Shown piece after piece: positions 44,088 through 54,390 of a DNA stretch of 64,000 bases. The DNA is from Roseovarius sp. (GTDB taxonomy: Bacteria > Pseudomonadota > Alphaproteobacteria > Rhodobacterales > Rhodobacteraceae). Both the position numbers and the translations under genes were made by a program. Where the stretch lies: contig JARGOC010000018.1 of the NCBI GenBank assembly GCA_029212365.1, positions 1 through 64,000 of the forward strand. Direction: 5' to 3'. The notes beneath the pieces were generated by a model. That model was not told where the DNA came from. It was given only the letters and a program-made list of their open reading frames with translations, and did no database searches. Each line of letters starts with the position of its first letter. The stretch's first letter is position 1.

Positions 44088-45053
44088 ATGAAGATTTCTG
44101 TCTCTCGCGATGTGTTCAAGCTGGCGCAGGTGTTTACCATTTCACGCGGGTCACGAAGCGAGGCGAAAGTGCTGACGGTGCGGATTGAAGCCGATGGTGT
44201 GCAGGGCTGGGGCGAATGTGTGCCTTATGCGCGTTACGGTGAGACCCTGGAGAGTGTGACAGCCGAGATCGAAGCGCTTTCAGGGAATGTGACCCGCGAG
44301 GCGCTGTATGATCTGTTGCCCGCCGGGGCTGCGCGCAATGCTCTGGATTGCGCGTTGTGGGATCTGGAAGCCAAGCGCACAGGCAAGCGGGTATGGGAAT
44401 TGGCCGGACTGGCCAATCCGGGCCCGGAAATCACCGCATATACCTTGTCACTGGACACCCCCGAAAAGATGCAGGCGCAGGCGACAAAAAATGCGTTTCG
44501 CCCCTTGCTGAAGATCAAGCTGGGAACACCTGATGATATGGCACGCCTTGAGGCTGTGCGGGCTGGTGCGCCCAAATCCACCATAATCGTGGATGCAAAC
44601 GAAGGCTGGAGCGCTGAAGTCTATGGTGAGTTGGCACCGCATCTGGTGCGGCTGGGTGTGGCGCTGGTAGAGCAGCCTTTGCCAGCTGCTGACGATGACG
44701 CGCTGCTTGGCATGGACCGCCCTGTACCGGTTTGCGCCGATGAGAGCTGTCATGACCGCGCCAGCCTGCCCGGCCTTAACGGCAAATACGATGTGGTGAA
44801 CATCAAACTGGATAAAACCGGCGGGCTGACCGAGGCCTTGAAACTGCGCGAAGCCGCTTTGGCTAAGGGCTATCAGGTCATGGTTGGTTGCATGGTCGGG
44901 TCGTCTTTGGCAATGGCCCCGGCGACCCTGGTTGCACAAGGCGTCATGGTAACAGACCTTGACGGCCCGCTTCTGTTGGCCGAAGACCGCGATGAACCTT
45001 TGAAATTTGATAAGGCCGGGGTGCACCCACCTAAGGCCGCACTTTGGGGATAA
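44088..45053 (+). CDS. dgcA: Enolase-superfamily epimerase, N-acetyl-D-glutamate racemase DgcA-like
   Basis: A 321-residue protein of the dipeptide-epimerase branch. Catalytic K-x-K is in LLKIKLG, metal ligands in IIVDANEGWS, VEQPLPAAD and CADESCHD, and the second base Lys in NIKLDKTGGL. Annotated elsewhere as L-Ala-D/L-Glu epimerase, but beside dgcN it is better read as DgcA, which racemises N-acetyl-D-glutamate to the L form. A frame opens two codons earlier. No Shine-Dalgarno site: the region just upstream is the REP hairpin. Overlaps or abuts the transaminase gene. Confidence 0.85.
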   Translation: MKISVSRDVFKLAQVFTISRGSRSEAKVLTVRIEADGVQGWGECVPYARYGETLESVTAEIEALSGNVTREALYDLLPAGAARNALDCALWDLEAKRTGKRVWELAGLANPGPEITAYTLSLDTPEKMQAQATKNAFRPLLKIKLGTPDDMARLEAVRAGAPKSTIIVDANEGWSAEVYGELAPHLVRLGVALVEQPLPAADDDALLGMDRPVPVCADESCHDRASLPGLNGKYDVVNIKLDKTGGLTEALKLREAALAKGYQVMVGCMVGSSLAMAPATLVAQGVMVTDLDGPLLLAEDRDEPLKFDKAGVHPPKAALWG

Positions 45054-45058
45054 TGACC

Positions 45059-45919
45059 ATGCGCACTGTGTATCTGAACGGCGATTACCTGCCCGAAACC
45101 GAAGCCAAAATCTCGATCTTTGATCGGGCGTTTTTGATGGCAGACGGGGTTTATGAGGTGACCAGCGTATTGGGCGGCAAACTGATTGATTTTGACGGCC
45201 ATTTGAAACGGCTGGAGCGGTCACTGTATGAATTGGACATGCAAAAGCCCGAAGCATTTGATGATCTGCTTGAGATCCACCGCGAATTGGTGCGGGTGAA
45301 CGCCATCACCGATGGGATGATCTATTTGCAAGTCACGCGCGGTGCTGCGGGCGACCGGGATTTTGTGTTTCCCGATCCAGAAGAGGTCAAGCCGACATTG
45401 GTATTGTTCACGCAATCCAAGCCGGGGCTGGCCAACAGCCCATTGGCCGACAAAGGCATACGCGTGATCAGCATTGAGGATGTGCGCTGGGGCCGTCGTG
45501 ATATCAAGACCACACAGCTGCTCTATCCCTCCATGGGCAAGATGATGGCCAAGAAGGCCGGTTGTGATGACGCCTGGCTGGTCGAAGATGGGTTCGTGAC
45601 CGAAGGCACATCAAACAACGCCTATATTGTGAAGGGCAACAAGATCATCACCCGCGCATTGAGCAATGACATTTTGCATGGCATCACCCGCGCCGCCGTT
45701 TTGCGGTGTGCCGCTGAGGCGCAGATGCAGGTGGAAGAGCGCAACTTTACCATTGATGAGGCAAAGACGGCAGATGAGGCGTTTGTCACCTCGGCCAGCA
45801 CATTTGTCATGCCAGTGGTTGAAATCGACGGAGCCACATTGGGCGACGGCAAGCCCGCTCATGTGGCCAAGCGTCTGCGCGAAATTTATCTGGAAGAGAG
45901 CCTGAAAGCAGCGATCTGA
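45059..45919 (+). CDS. D-amino-acid transaminase
   Basis: A 286-residue fold-type IV PLP enzyme. RTVYLNGDYLPETEAKISIFDRAFLMADGVYEV is the usual N-terminus, DIKTTQLLYPSMGKMMAKKAG contains the PLP Lys, and VEDGFVTEGTSNNAYIVKG the conserved Glu region. It interconverts D-alanine and D-glutamate with their keto acids. ATGs at 45053 and 45059 are both possible; the second matches family starts and has GGGGA eight bases upstream. Third gene with dgcN and dgcA, so the set links D-amino-acid pools to L-glutamate. Confidence 0.9.
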   Translation: MRTVYLNGDYLPETEAKISIFDRAFLMADGVYEVTSVLGGKLIDFDGHLKRLERSLYELDMQKPEAFDDLLEIHRELVRVNAITDGMIYLQVTRGAAGDRDFVFPDPEEVKPTLVLFTQSKPGLANSPLADKGIRVISIEDVRWGRRDIKTTQLLYPSMGKMMAKKAGCDDAWLVEDGFVTEGTSNNAYIVKGNKIITRALSNDILHGITRAAVLRCAAEAQMQVEERNFTIDEAKTADEAFVTSASTFVMPVVEIDGATLGDGKPAHVAKRLREIYLEESLKAAI

Positions 45920-45957
45920 CAATCCAACTCCCAAGCCAGGTCAGCCAATTGCGATGA

Positions 45958-45971
45958 TTGACCCACATCAA
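45958..45971. promoter_or_regulatory. FNR/FnrL-type binding site
   Basis: TTGACCCACATCAA matches the FNR consensus TTGAT-N4-ATCAA with one base changed, 54 bp before the DksA-like ATG. FnrL or Dnr control under low oxygen is inferred. Confidence 0.6.
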
Positions 45972-46024
45972 GGCCCGTTGGCGCACCACCTACTATGCTG
46001 GCACAGGCAATAGCGGAGGGCGCA

Positions 46025-46339
46025 ATGAATATTGATGCACAAGAACAGACCTTGCTGGCACGTCGCCAGACACTGACCCAACACCTGACACAGGTGGAAG
46101 AAAGCCTTGATGCGGCCCCACCGAAAGATTGGGAAGATCGTTCTTCTGAACGTCAGGGCGACGAGGTACTGGAGAGCCTTGGATTGGCCGAGCAGGCCGA
46201 ACTTGCGCGCATTGATGCGGCTTTGATACGAATTTCTGACGGCAGCTATGGCACTTGTCAGAAATGTGGCGATCCGATTTCCGAGGTCCGTCTAGAGCTG
46301 CTGCCGGATACGCCATTTTGCAAAAATTGCGCCGTCTGA
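46025..46339 (+). CDS. TraR/DksA-family zinc-finger protein
   Basis: A 104-residue protein: an N-terminal helical part (residues 1-75, with RQTLTQHLTQVEESLD as probable coiled coil) and a four-cysteine finger C-x2-C-x17-C-x2-C (CQKCGDP...FCKNC) at the C-terminus. It is shorter than E. coli DksA (151) and the acidic DxxDxA tip is not seen, so it is a DksA paralogue of unknown effect on RNA polymerase. GGAGGG precedes the ATG; a longer frame opens at 45995. An FNR-type box lies upstream. Convergent with hutF. Confidence 0.85.
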   Translation: MNIDAQEQTLLARRQTLTQHLTQVEESLDAAPPKDWEDRSSERQGDEVLESLGLAEQAELARIDAALIRISDGSYGTCQKCGDPISEVRLELLPDTPFCKNCAV

Positions 46340-46364
46340 GGCACGCAAGACAGACCTTTCTACG

Positions 46365-47729
46365 TTATAGCCCGGCCCGCAGAGGCGCGATCGCCTTTCG
46401 ATAGGCGTGTTCAATCGCCTCGCGGGCCACATGGCGACCATCCCGAACCATGTGACGGCCCGCAGACCAGACATCGCGCACCATGCGGTCATCCCCTGCA
46501 AATATCCAACTGTCCAACAGCATGTCCCCTGCATGACCTTCCAGATCAAAGTGGCCGGCATCCAATGTCATCAGATCGGCCCATCGCCCTGTGGCGATCT
46601 GACCCGAGGCACGCCCAGCAGCCTGAGCGCCCCCTTTGCAAACCGCGTCAAACAAGCGCCGTCCGGTGGACAGCTCGGGCGTGGCCAGTGCGGCACGGGA
46701 CAAATCACGCAGGCGTTGAGAATAATCCAGCGTGCGCAGTTCCTCGGACAGTGAAATACGGATGTTGGAATCCGAACCAATGGCAATTGCCCCCCTCGCA
46801 TCCAACCAGCGCACCCCATCAAATATGCCGTCGCCAAGGCTGGATTCGGTGATCGGGCACAGGCCCGCCACGGCGCCAGTTGCCGCCAGTCCGGTGGTTT
46901 CATGGGGTTGCATTTGGGTGCAGTGGATCAGGCACCATTGATCTGTGACCTCGGCGTTGTCCAACAGCCATTCCACCGGACGTGCCCCCCAGGCGGCCTG
47001 AACATCCTGCACCTCTTTGACCTGCTCGGCCAAGTGCAGATGCACAGGGCCACCGGCGGCCAGTTCGGGGGCTTTGCAGATATCCTCGGCAGCGACGGCA
47101 CGCAGGGAATGCGGGGCCACGCCCATGTTGGTGTCGGCCGGCAAATCGGCAATCGCAGCGCGGCTGTCCTCCATCAAGCGGGCAAAGCGGGCAGGATCAT
47201 TGCCAAAGCGGATTTGGCCGGGACCAAGGCCCGATTTATCACAGCCGCCGTATTGATATTGCACTGGCAACAGCGTCAGGCCGATACCGGTCTGGTGCGT
47301 TGCGGCTGCGATACGTTGCGCCATTTCCGACAGGGCATCATAGGGCACCCCGCCGGGTTGGTGATGCAGGTAGTGGAATTCCACATTGGTGGCATAGCCG
47401 GCCTCCAGCATCTCTATCTGCACCAGTGCGGCGATGGCCTGCACCTGATCAGGTGTCAGTTGATCAAGGAAGCGGTACATCAGTTGGCGCCATGTCCAGA
47501 AGCTGTCTTTGGTATCAGGGCCGCGGCGTTCGGTCATGCCGGCCAAGGCACGCTGAAAGGCGTGGGAATGGGCATTTGCAGGCGCGGGCAACAAGATACC
47601 AACCTGTGTACCCGACGCCACAACACCTGTTTTAACTGAAGCGATGCGCCCTGCCCCGTCTACCGTTACGGCCACGTCCTGCGCCCAGCCATCCGGCAAC
47701 AAGGCGGTCTTTGCCCAAATCGTGGTCAT
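46365..47729 (-). CDS. hutF: Formimidoylglutamate deiminase
   Basis: A 454-residue zinc amidohydrolase. Metal site [15 protein letters not shown], later [12 protein letters not shown] and [23 protein letters not shown], as in HutF. It converts N-formimidoyl-L-glutamate to N-formyl-L-glutamate and ammonia, the fourth step of the five-step histidine route. The open frame extends 40 codons upstream through the operator into the divergent gene; the ATG at 47729 fits the family. Divergent from hutIHGU and served by the same 47752 operator. Confidence 0.94.
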   Translation of the reverse strand: MTTIWAKTALLPDGWAQDVAVTVDGAGRIASVKTGVVASGTQVGILLPAPANAHSHAFQRALAGMTERRGPDTKDSFWTWRQLMYRFLDQLTPDQVQAIAALVQIEMLEAGYATNVEFHYLHHQPGGVPYDALSEMAQRIAAATHQTGIGLTLLPVQYQYGGCDKSGLGPGQIRFGNDPARFARLMEDSRAAIADLPADTNMGVAPHSLRAVAAEDICKAPELAAGGPVHLHLAEQVKEVQDVQAAWGARPVEWLLDNAEVTDQWCLIHCTQMQPHETTGLAATGAVAGLCPITESSLGDGIFDGVRWLDARGAIAIGSDSNIRISLSEELRTLDYSQRLRDLSRAALATPELSTGRRLFDAVCKGGAQAAGRASGQIATGRWADLMTLDAGHFDLEGHAGDMLLDSWIFAGDDRMVRDVWSAGRHMVRDGRHVAREAIEHAYRKAIAPLRAGL

Positions 47730-47743
47730 GGCGCAATCCCGTG

Positions 47744-47772
47744 TTGACTCGATTATTATGTATAGACATAAT
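47744..47772 (+). promoter_or_regulatory. Promoter for hutIHGU
   Basis: TTGACT (47744-47749), 17 bases, then CATAAT (47767-47772) fits a sigma-70 promoter. The hut operator at 47752 spans the spacer and the -10 box, so repressor binding would exclude RNA polymerase. Confidence 0.6.
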
Positions 47773-47775
47773 AAT
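47752..47775. promoter_or_regulatory. 24-bp perfect inverted repeat, probable HutC operator
   Basis: Arms ATTATTATGT and ACATAATAAT are perfectly inverted around ATAG, giving the GntR-like core TGTATAGACA. It is centred in the 68-bp gap between divergent hutF and hutI. HutC, the urocanate-responsive repressor, is the expected ligand, although no hutC gene is in the window. Confidence 0.75.
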
Positions 47776-47797
47776 TGTAACGACTCTTCAACGCAAG

Positions 47798-49000
47798 ATG
47801 ATTGTGACCGGGATGCTGCTGGGAAATGCGACGATTGCCACCATGGCACAAGGGGCAGGTTATGGGTTGCTGCGCAAGGCGGCTGTCTGGGTGCGCAATG
47901 ACCAGATCGCCTGGGTCGGACCCGAGGCAGATGCCCCTGCGCAAGCAGGCCCGGCTGAGGATATGCAAGGGCGGTTGATCACCCCCGCCCTGATTGATTG
48001 CCACACCCATATTGTGCACGGCGGCAACCGCGCGGGCGAATTTGAAATGCGCCTGAACGGGGCCAGCTATGAAGAGGTGTCACGCGCGGGCGGCGGTATC
48101 GTGTCGACCGTCAAGGCCACACGCGGGGCGTCTGAGGACACCTTGCTGGCCGGGGCGCTGCGCTTTGTTGATGCGCTGATCAGCGAGGGCGTCTCGGTGA
48201 TTGAGGTGAAATCCGGCTATGGGCTGGATATCGAGACCGAGTTGAAAATGCTGCGCGTGGCGCGGGCGATTGAACAGACCCGCCCGGTGCGGGTCAAAAC
48301 CAGTTTTCTGGGGGCACATGCCCTGCCTGCTGAATATGCCGGACGCGCGATGGAATATATCAAGACCATCTGCATCCCCGCGCTTGAAGCGGCCCATAAC
48401 GAAGGGCTGGTTGATGCTGTGGACGGGTTTTGCGAGGGCATTGCCTTTTCGGTTGAGGAAATTGAGCCGCTGTTCACACGCGCCAAAGAGCTGGGCATTC
48501 CTGTCAAGCTGCACGCCGAACAACTGAGCAATATTGGCGGCACGCAACTGGCCGCACGCTTTGGGGCTTTGTCGGCGGATCATTTGGAATACGCCAATGA
48601 CGCCGATGCGCAGGCGCTGGCCAGATCAGGGTCTGTTGCCGTGATCCTGCCAGGGGCGTTTTACACATTGCACGAAACCCAGGCACCACCTGTTGAGGCA
48701 TTTCGCAAGCACAACGTAGCGATGGCGCTGGCAACAGATTGCAATCCGGGATCATCGCCGCTGGCCTCGTTGCTGCTGGTGATGAACATGGGTTGCACGC
48801 TGTTCCGCCTGACCCCAGAGGAGGCGCTGGCCGGGGTCACACGCCACGCCGCACGTGCATTGGGGTTGGATGACACCGGCGTCATTGCCCCCGGCAAACG
48901 CGCCGATCTGGCGATCTGGAATGTGAGTGAACCGGCTGAGCTGGCGTATCGCATCGGGTTCAATCCGCTGCACCGGCGGATTTTCGGAGGCGAAGGCTAA
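47798..49000 (+). CDS. hutI: Imidazolonepropionase
   Basis: A 400-residue amidohydrolase. [22 protein letters not shown] is the metal and substrate site, [13 protein letters not shown] and [15 protein letters not shown] follow, all typical of HutI, which opens the imidazolone ring to formimidoylglutamate. The start at 47798 is preferred over 47813 by N-terminal length; neither has a strong Shine-Dalgarno site. The upstream longer frame crosses the operator and is not used. Overlaps hutH by one base (TAATG). Confidence 0.94.
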   Translation: MIVTGMLLGNATIATMAQGAGYGLLRKAAVWVRNDQIAWVGPEADAPAQAGPAEDMQGRLITPALIDCHTHIVHGGNRAGEFEMRLNGASYEEVSRAGGGIVSTVKATRGASEDTLLAGALRFVDALISEGVSVIEVKSGYGLDIETELKMLRVARAIEQTRPVRVKTSFLGAHALPAEYAGRAMEYIKTICIPALEAAHNEGLVDAVDGFCEGIAFSVEEIEPLFTRAKELGIPVKLHAEQLSNIGGTQLAARFGALSADHLEYANDADAQALARSGSVAVILPGAFYTLHETQAPPVEAFRKHNVAMALATDCNPGSSPLASLLLVMNMGCTLFRLTPEEALAGVTRHAARALGLDDTGVIAPGKRADLAIWNVSEPAELAYRIGFNPLHRRIFGGEG

Positions 49001-50523
49001 TGGATGTTTTGACCCCCGGTGCCGCGACGCTGACACAGCTTGAGGCGATCTGGCGTCAAAGCCTTGCTGTCACCTTGGACCCATCGGTGCAACCCGCTGT
49101 CGAGGCCGCCGCCGACATGGTGCGCCGTGCCGCAGCGGGCAACGAGGCAGTGTACGGCGTGAACACCGGCTTTGGCAAACTGGCCAGTGTGAAAATCCCA
49201 TCAAAAGACACCGCACAATTGCAACGCAATCTGATCTTGTCACATTGCTGCGGAGTGGGTGAGCCGCTGGACACCCCCACCACGCGGCTGATGATGGTGC
49301 TGAAACTCCTGTCACTGGGACGCGGCGCATCGGGCGTGGCCTGGTCCACGGTGCAATTGCTGCAAGCAATGTTGGCCAAAGGTGTAACGCCAGTGGTGCC
49401 CGATCAGGGATCGGTCGGGGCATCGGGCGATCTGGCCCCGCTGGCCCATATGGCCGCCACCATGATGGGCGAGGGCGAGGCGCTGATTGACGGCGCACGC
49501 ATGACGTCCCGCGAGGCATTGGCCAAGGCCGGGCTGACGGCGGTTGAGCTGGGCCCCAAGGAAGGGCTGGCGCTGATCAACGGCACGCAGTTTTCCACGG
49601 CCTGCGCATTGGCCGGGCTGTGGGGCGCGTGGCGCAACGCACAGGCCTGCATCGTGACAGCAGCGCTGAGCACCGATGCCATCATGGGATCAACCGCGCC
49701 GTTGGTGGATGAAATTCACACCCTGCGCGGCCACCAGGGCCAGATCACCGCCGCACGGGCCCAAAGGGGCCTGATGGAGGGCTCGCAAATCCGCGAGAGC
49801 CACCGCGAGGATGACACCCGTGTGCAAGACCCCTACTGCATCCGCTGTCAGGCGCAGGTGAGTGGCGCCGCGATTGATCTGTTGCGGCGCGCTGGTGACG
49901 TGCTGGAAATTGAGGCCAATGCGGTGACGGACAACCCCCTGGTTCTGGTGGGCGAAGGGCGCATCGTCTCGGGCGGCAATTTCCATGCAGAGCCGGTGGG
50001 TTTTGCCGCGGATCAGATCGCCATGGCTGTGGCAGAGATCGGTGCGATTGCGCAACGCCGCGTGGCGCTGATGGTGGACCCGACTTTGAGTTTCGATTTG
50101 CCACCGTTTCTGACGCCTAAGCCGGGGCTGAACTCGGGATTGATGATTGCCGAGGTCACAACAGCGGCCCTGATGAGCGAGAACAAACATCTGGCCAATC
50201 CATGCACGACTGACAGCACGCCCACCTCAGCCAACCAAGAGGATCATGTCAGCATGGCCGCCCATGCCGCCCGTCGTCTGGCGCGGATGAACACCAACCT
50301 GAACACCATTCTGGGGGTTGAGGCGATCTGTGCCGCCCAAGGTATTGGATTTCGCGCGCCATTGCAGACAAGTGCGCAGTTGCAGGCGGCAGTGGCACGG
50401 CTGCGCAAAGCGGTGCCTGTGCTGGAAGCGGATCGCTATCTTGCGCCTGATTTGCATTCTGCGGCTCTAATGATCCGTGATGGGGATCTGGTGGCTGCGG
50501 CTGGTCTGGAGATGGAGCTGTGA
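49000..50523 (+). CDS. hutH: Histidine ammonia-lyase
   Basis: A 507-residue enzyme making urocanate from L-histidine. The MIO cofactor precursor Ala-Ser-Gly is in [15 protein letters not shown] near residue 145; [12 protein letters not shown] near residue 50 and [12 protein letters not shown] are conserved active-site parts. Second gene of hutIHGU; its ATG shares a base with the hutI stop. Length is normal for the family. Confidence 0.96.
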   Translation: MDVLTPGAATLTQLEAIWRQSLAVTLDPSVQPAVEAAADMVRRAAAGNEAVYGVNTGFGKLASVKIPSKDTAQLQRNLILSHCCGVGEPLDTPTTRLMMVLKLLSLGRGASGVAWSTVQLLQAMLAKGVTPVVPDQGSVGASGDLAPLAHMAATMMGEGEALIDGARMTSREALAKAGLTAVELGPKEGLALINGTQFSTACALAGLWGAWRNAQACIVTAALSTDAIMGSTAPLVDEIHTLRGHQGQITAARAQRGLMEGSQIRESHREDDTRVQDPYCIRCQAQVSGAAIDLLRRAGDVLEIEANAVTDNPLVLVGEGRIVSGGNFHAEPVGFAADQIAMAVAEIGAIAQRRVALMVDPTLSFDLPPFLTPKPGLNSGLMIAEVTTAALMSENKHLANPCTTDSTPTSANQEDHVSMAAHAARRLARMNTNLNTILGVEAICAAQGIGFRAPLQTSAQLQAAVARLRKAVPVLEADRYLAPDLHSAALMIRDGDLVAAAGLEMEL

Positions 50524-50580
50524 GCGCTGTCTGGCCTGTGTTGATTAAGTATTTGTGGAAAGATGAAGCGAGGGCGCGCC

Positions 50581-51375
50581 ATGCAACCGGTTGAGGTGGG
50601 TCAAGGGGATAGCCCCATTGTGTTGGGTCTGCCCCATACCGGGACATATGTGCCGGGTGATGTACGCGCCCGGCTGAATGACCTTGGCAAGGGTTTGGCC
50701 GACACGGATTGGAATATTCACAAGTTGTATGACGGGTTATTGCCCGGCGCGACCACTGTGCGCGCTACGTTTCATCGCTATGTGATAGATGCCAACCGTG
50801 ATCCTTCGGGGGCGAGCCTGTACCCGGGGCAAAACACCACCGGATTGGTGCCGCTGACCGATTTTGAGGGGGCCGACATCTGGGCCGTGCCGCCATCGGG
50901 CGGCGAAGTTGAGCATCGCCGCGAGATGTTTCATGCGCCCTATCACGCGGCACTGGAAGCCGAGATGCAGCGCGTACATGCCAAACACGGGGTGGCGGTT
51001 TTGTATGATTGTCATTCGATCCGTGGGCGCATTCCATTTCTGTTTGATGGCACATTGCCGGATTTCAACATTGGCACCAACGAAGGTGTGACCTGTGCCC
51101 CTGCGATTGCATCGGCGGTTGAGGGCATATGTGGCCGCGCCGAGGGGTATTCCTTTGTCAGCAATGGCCGATTCAAGGGCGGCTGGAGCACCCGCCACTA
51201 TGGGCGGCCCGATGAGGGCTGGCACGCCATCCAAATGGAGCTGGCGCAATCCACCTACATGGAGGAGGCCGCGCCCTGGCCCTATTTGCATGATCGCGCC
51301 GACAGGCTGCGCGTACATCTGAAGGACATTCTGACAGCGATTGACGCAATCGCCCGCAACGGAGATCTGACATGA
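50581..51375 (+). CDS. hutG: N-formylglutamate deformylase
   Basis: A 264-residue N-formylglutamate amidohydrolase: [48 protein letters not shown] (metal and catalytic residues) and [20 protein letters not shown]. It yields L-glutamate and formate, ending the pathway and matching the presence of HutF instead of a one-step formiminoglutamase. GAGGG seven bases before the ATG at 50581. Overlaps hutU by ATGA. Confidence 0.93.
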   Translation: MQPVEVGQGDSPIVLGLPHTGTYVPGDVRARLNDLGKGLADTDWNIHKLYDGLLPGATTVRATFHRYVIDANRDPSGASLYPGQNTTGLVPLTDFEGADIWAVPPSGGEVEHRREMFHAPYHAALEAEMQRVHAKHGVAVLYDCHSIRGRIPFLFDGTLPDFNIGTNEGVTCAPAIASAVEGICGRAEGYSFVSNGRFKGGWSTRHYGRPDEGWHAIQMELAQSTYMEEAAPWPYLHDRADRLRVHLKDILTAIDAIARNGDLT

Positions 51376-53042
51376 CAAACCCGCGCCACAACACCCGAGA
51401 TGTTTACCCCGACACAGGGGCCGAGATCACCGCAAAAAGCTGGATGACCGAAGCGCCGATGCGCATGCTGATGAACAACCTGCACCCCGATGTGGCCGAG
51501 AACCCGCACGAATTGGTGGTTTATGGCGGCATTGGCCGCGCCGCGCGCACATGGGAGGATTTTGATCAGATCGTCGCCAGCCTGAAAGATCTGGAAGAAG
51601 ACGAAACCCTGCTGGTGCAATCGGGCAAGCCGGTGGGCGTGTTCAAGACCCACGCAGATGCCCCACGGGTGCTGATTGCCAATTCCAACCTCGTGCCACA
51701 TTGGGCCAATTGGGATCACTTTAACGAGTTGGATAAAAAGGGTCTGGCGATGTACGGCCAGATGACTGCCGGGTCATGGATTTACATCGGCACGCAGGGC
51801 ATTGTGCAAGGCACCTACGAGACCTTTGTGGAGGCCGGACGCCAGCACTATGACGGCAATCTGACAGGCCGCTGGATATTGACCGCCGGGCTGGGCGGGA
51901 TGGGCGGAGCACAGCCGCTGGCCGCTGTGATGGCTGGCGCGTGCTGTTTGGCCGTGGAATGTGATGAGACCCGCGCCGAATTTCGCAAGCGCACGAAGTA
52001 TGTCGATGAAATATGCCATGATCTGGACGAGGCATTGGCGATGATCGACACCTGGACCAAGGCCGGCGAGGCCAAATCCCTGGCGTTGATTGGCAATGCG
52101 GCGGATGTATTTCCTGAGTTGGTAAAGCGTGGCGTAAAGCCCGATATCGTGACCGATCAGACCAGCGCACATGACCCGATACATGGGTATTTGCCACGGG
52201 GCTGGAATGTCGCCGAGTGGCGCGCCAAACAAGAGAGCGACCCCAAGGGCGTTGAGACAGCCGCGCGGGCCTCTATGCGCGTACATGTGGCCGCGATGGT
52301 TGATTTCTGGAACGCCGGCGTGCCGACGCTGGATTATGGCAACAACATCCGTCAGGTGGCATTAGAGGAAGGGCTGGAAAACGCCTTTGCCTTCCCCGGT
52401 TTTGTGCCCGCCTATATCCGGCCGCTGTTTTGCCGCGGCATCGGGCCGTTCCGCTGGGCCGCACTGAGCGGTGATCCAGAGGACATTTACAAAACCGACG
52501 CCAAGATGAAAGAACTGTTCCCGGAAAATACCCATCTGCATCAATGGCTGGACATGGCCCGCGAACGGATTGCCTTTCAGGGCCTGCCCGCACGGATTTG
52601 TTGGATCGGGCTGGGCGATCGGCACAAGGCAGGGCTGGCGATCAATGAAATGGTGCGCTCGGGCGAGTTGAAGGCACCGGTTGTGATTGGACGGGATCAT
52701 CTGGATTCAGGCTCTGTTGCGTCGCCCAATCGGGAAACCGAGGCGATGAAAGATGGATCAGATGCTGTATCGGATTGGCCATTGCTGAATGCGCTGCTGA
52801 ACACGGCCAGCGGGGCCACTTGGGTGTCATTGCACCACGGCGGCGGCGTTGGCATGGGGTTTAGCCAGCATTCAGGCATGGTGATTTGTTGTGACGGCAC
52901 CGACGATGCAGCGCGTCGAATTGGCCGGGTATTGTGGAACGACCCGGCAACCGGCGTGATGCGCCATGCCGATGCCGGATATGACATCGCCATTGACTGC
53001 GCCAAAGAGCACGGCTTGAATTTACCAAGGATATTGAAGTGA
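51372..53042 (+). CDS. hutU: Urocanate hydratase
   Basis: A 556-residue NAD-dependent urocanase, family length. Conserved segments are [27 protein letters not shown]-like [32 protein letters not shown] (NAD site) and [22 protein letters not shown] near the C-terminus. Turns urocanate into imidazolonepropionate. Last hut gene; a TRAP transporter follows 167 bp on. Confidence 0.96.
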   Translation: MTNPRHNTRDVYPDTGAEITAKSWMTEAPMRMLMNNLHPDVAENPHELVVYGGIGRAARTWEDFDQIVASLKDLEEDETLLVQSGKPVGVFKTHADAPRVLIANSNLVPHWANWDHFNELDKKGLAMYGQMTAGSWIYIGTQGIVQGTYETFVEAGRQHYDGNLTGRWILTAGLGGMGGAQPLAAVMAGACCLAVECDETRAEFRKRTKYVDEICHDLDEALAMIDTWTKAGEAKSLALIGNAADVFPELVKRGVKPDIVTDQTSAHDPIHGYLPRGWNVAEWRAKQESDPKGVETAARASMRVHVAAMVDFWNAGVPTLDYGNNIRQVALEEGLENAFAFPGFVPAYIRPLFCRGIGPFRWAALSGDPEDIYKTDAKMKELFPENTHLHQWLDMARERIAFQGLPARICWIGLGDRHKAGLAINEMVRSGELKAPVVIGRDHLDSGSVASPNRETEAMKDGSDAVSDWPLLNALLNTASGATWVSLHHGGGVGMGFSQHSGMVICCDGTDDAARRIGRVLWNDPATGVMRHADAGYDIAIDCAKEHGLNLPRILK

Positions 53043-53045
53043 TTT

Positions 53046-53061
53046 TGGCAGGCACCCTGCT
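53046..53061 (+). promoter_or_regulatory. Possible sigma-54 promoter before the TRAP genes
   Basis: TGGCAGGCACCCTGCT keeps the GG and GC doublets 12 bases apart as in the -24/-12 consensus TGGCAC-N5-TTGCA. It starts four bases after the hutU stop, 149 bp before the TRAP binding-protein ATG. It also lies in a small hairpin (TTTGGCA and TGCCAAA), so a hut terminator is the alternative. Confidence 0.25.
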
Positions 53062-53209
53062 TTTGCCAAATTCGAACCCATCACAAGAATGGGAACACCA
53101 AAACTGCACTGCGACCCTGATTTTAGGCACGCAAACGCAGGACAAAAAGAGGCAGACCATTGTTGTTATGGCAAAGCCTGAGAACGAATGACCAGAGGAA
53201 GGACAACAG

Positions 53210-54295
53210 ATGAAAAGACGTGAATTTATCAAAGCCGGTGCGATTGGCACAGCTGCGACTGCGATTGCAGCCCCCGCAGTTGCACAAGATATTACTCAGT
53301 GGACGATGGTGACAGCATGGCCAAAAAACCTGCCTGGGCCGGGGGTAGCGGCACAAACGCTGGCGGATCGGATCACCACGCTTTCGGGTGGTCGCCTTGA
53401 AGTGAAGCTGCACGCCGCCGGTGAAATCGTACCGGGCAAGGGTGTATTTGATGCCGTTTCTGAAGGCACCGCGCATCTTTATCACGCAGTTCCCGCCTAT
53501 TGGGGATCAAAATCCAAGGGCATCTTGCTGTTTGGATCGCAGCCCTTTGGCCTGCGCGCCGATGAACAAGTCGGCTGGATGACGCATGGCGGCGGTCAGG
53601 CGCTTTATGACGAAATGTATGGCCGCTTTGGCATCAAGCCGTTCCTGTGTGGCAACTCGGGGCCACAATGGTTTGGCTGGTTCCACAATGAAATCAAGTC
53701 GGTCGATGACCTGAAGGGGATGAAATACCGCTCAACCGGGTTGGCCAGCGAAATGTGCACCGAGATCGGCATGGCTGTGCAAGCGATGTCTGGCCCTGCG
53801 ATGTTCCAGGCATTGCAATCGGGCGCTTTGGATGCGGGCGAATTTATCGGGCCGTGGACGGATTCTGCGCTGGGATTTCACCAGATTGCCAAGAACTATT
53901 ATTGGCCGGGTGTGGGCGAGCCATCATCCGCTGAGGAATGTGGTGTGAATGGCGAGGCGTATAATGCCCTGCCCGATGACTTGAAACTGGTGGTCAAAAC
54001 GGCCTGTTCCAGCCTCTATAACGATGTCTGGACCGAGTATGAGACCAAACACGCCCGCGCCCTGGAAAAACTGGTGGCTGATGAAGGGGTTATGGTGCGC
54101 GAATTGCCCGAAAGCATTGTGAGCGAGATGGGCAAAGCAGCAGATACCGTGATTGGCAAACTGCGCGAGGATGATGACGAGCTGGTGACGCGCATCACCG
54201 AGAGCTTTGTTGCGTATCGTGACAGCATTGGCCGGTATATGACCTATGCCGACAATGGCCAAATGAACGCCCGTGCCAAGGTGCTCGGGTACTGA
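53210..54295 (+). CDS. TRAP transporter substrate-binding protein (DctP family, TakP-like)
   Basis: A 361-residue periplasmic solute receptor. The Tat-type signal MKRREFIKAG...APAVAQD is clear. ELVPG-like GEIVPGKGVFDAVSEGTAHLYH, CGNSGPQWFGWFHNEIKSVDDLKGMKYR (with the ligand-carboxylate Arg) and GPWTDSALGFHQIAKNYYWPG resemble TakP, the 2-oxoacid receptor of Rhodobacter. Ligand is thus probably an organic or amino-acid-derived carboxylate. GGAAGG precedes the ATG. Its place behind hut suggests histidine-pathway compounds such as urocanate, as inference. Confidence 0.9.
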   Translation: MKRREFIKAGAIGTAATAIAAPAVAQDITQWTMVTAWPKNLPGPGVAAQTLADRITTLSGGRLEVKLHAAGEIVPGKGVFDAVSEGTAHLYHAVPAYWGSKSKGILLFGSQPFGLRADEQVGWMTHGGGQALYDEMYGRFGIKPFLCGNSGPQWFGWFHNEIKSVDDLKGMKYRSTGLASEMCTEIGMAVQAMSGPAMFQALQSGALDAGEFIGPWTDSALGFHQIAKNYYWPGVGEPSSAEECGVNGEAYNALPDDLKLVVKTACSSLYNDVWTEYETKHARALEKLVADEGVMVRELPESIVSEMGKAADTVIGKLREDDDELVTRITESFVAYRDSIGRYMTYADNGQMNARAKVLGY

Positions 54296-54304
54296 TGTGA
54301 TGCA

Positions 54305-54370
54305 CCCGTCCCGGGCCTGACCCGGGACCTCGCGGTTCGCCATGAGGTCCCGGGTCAGGTCCGGGACGGG
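54305..54370. repeat. REP-like extragenic palindrome, copy 2
   Basis: Arms of 27 bases (54305-54331 and 54344-54370) are inverted with one mismatch around a 12-base loop; the core is CCCGGGACCTC. Related to the copy at 44018. It stands between the receptor and small-permease genes of the TRAP operon, where a stable RNA hairpin could leave the receptor message in excess. Confidence 0.85.
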
Positions 54371-54390
54371 GCGCGCTTTGAGGCAGAGGC

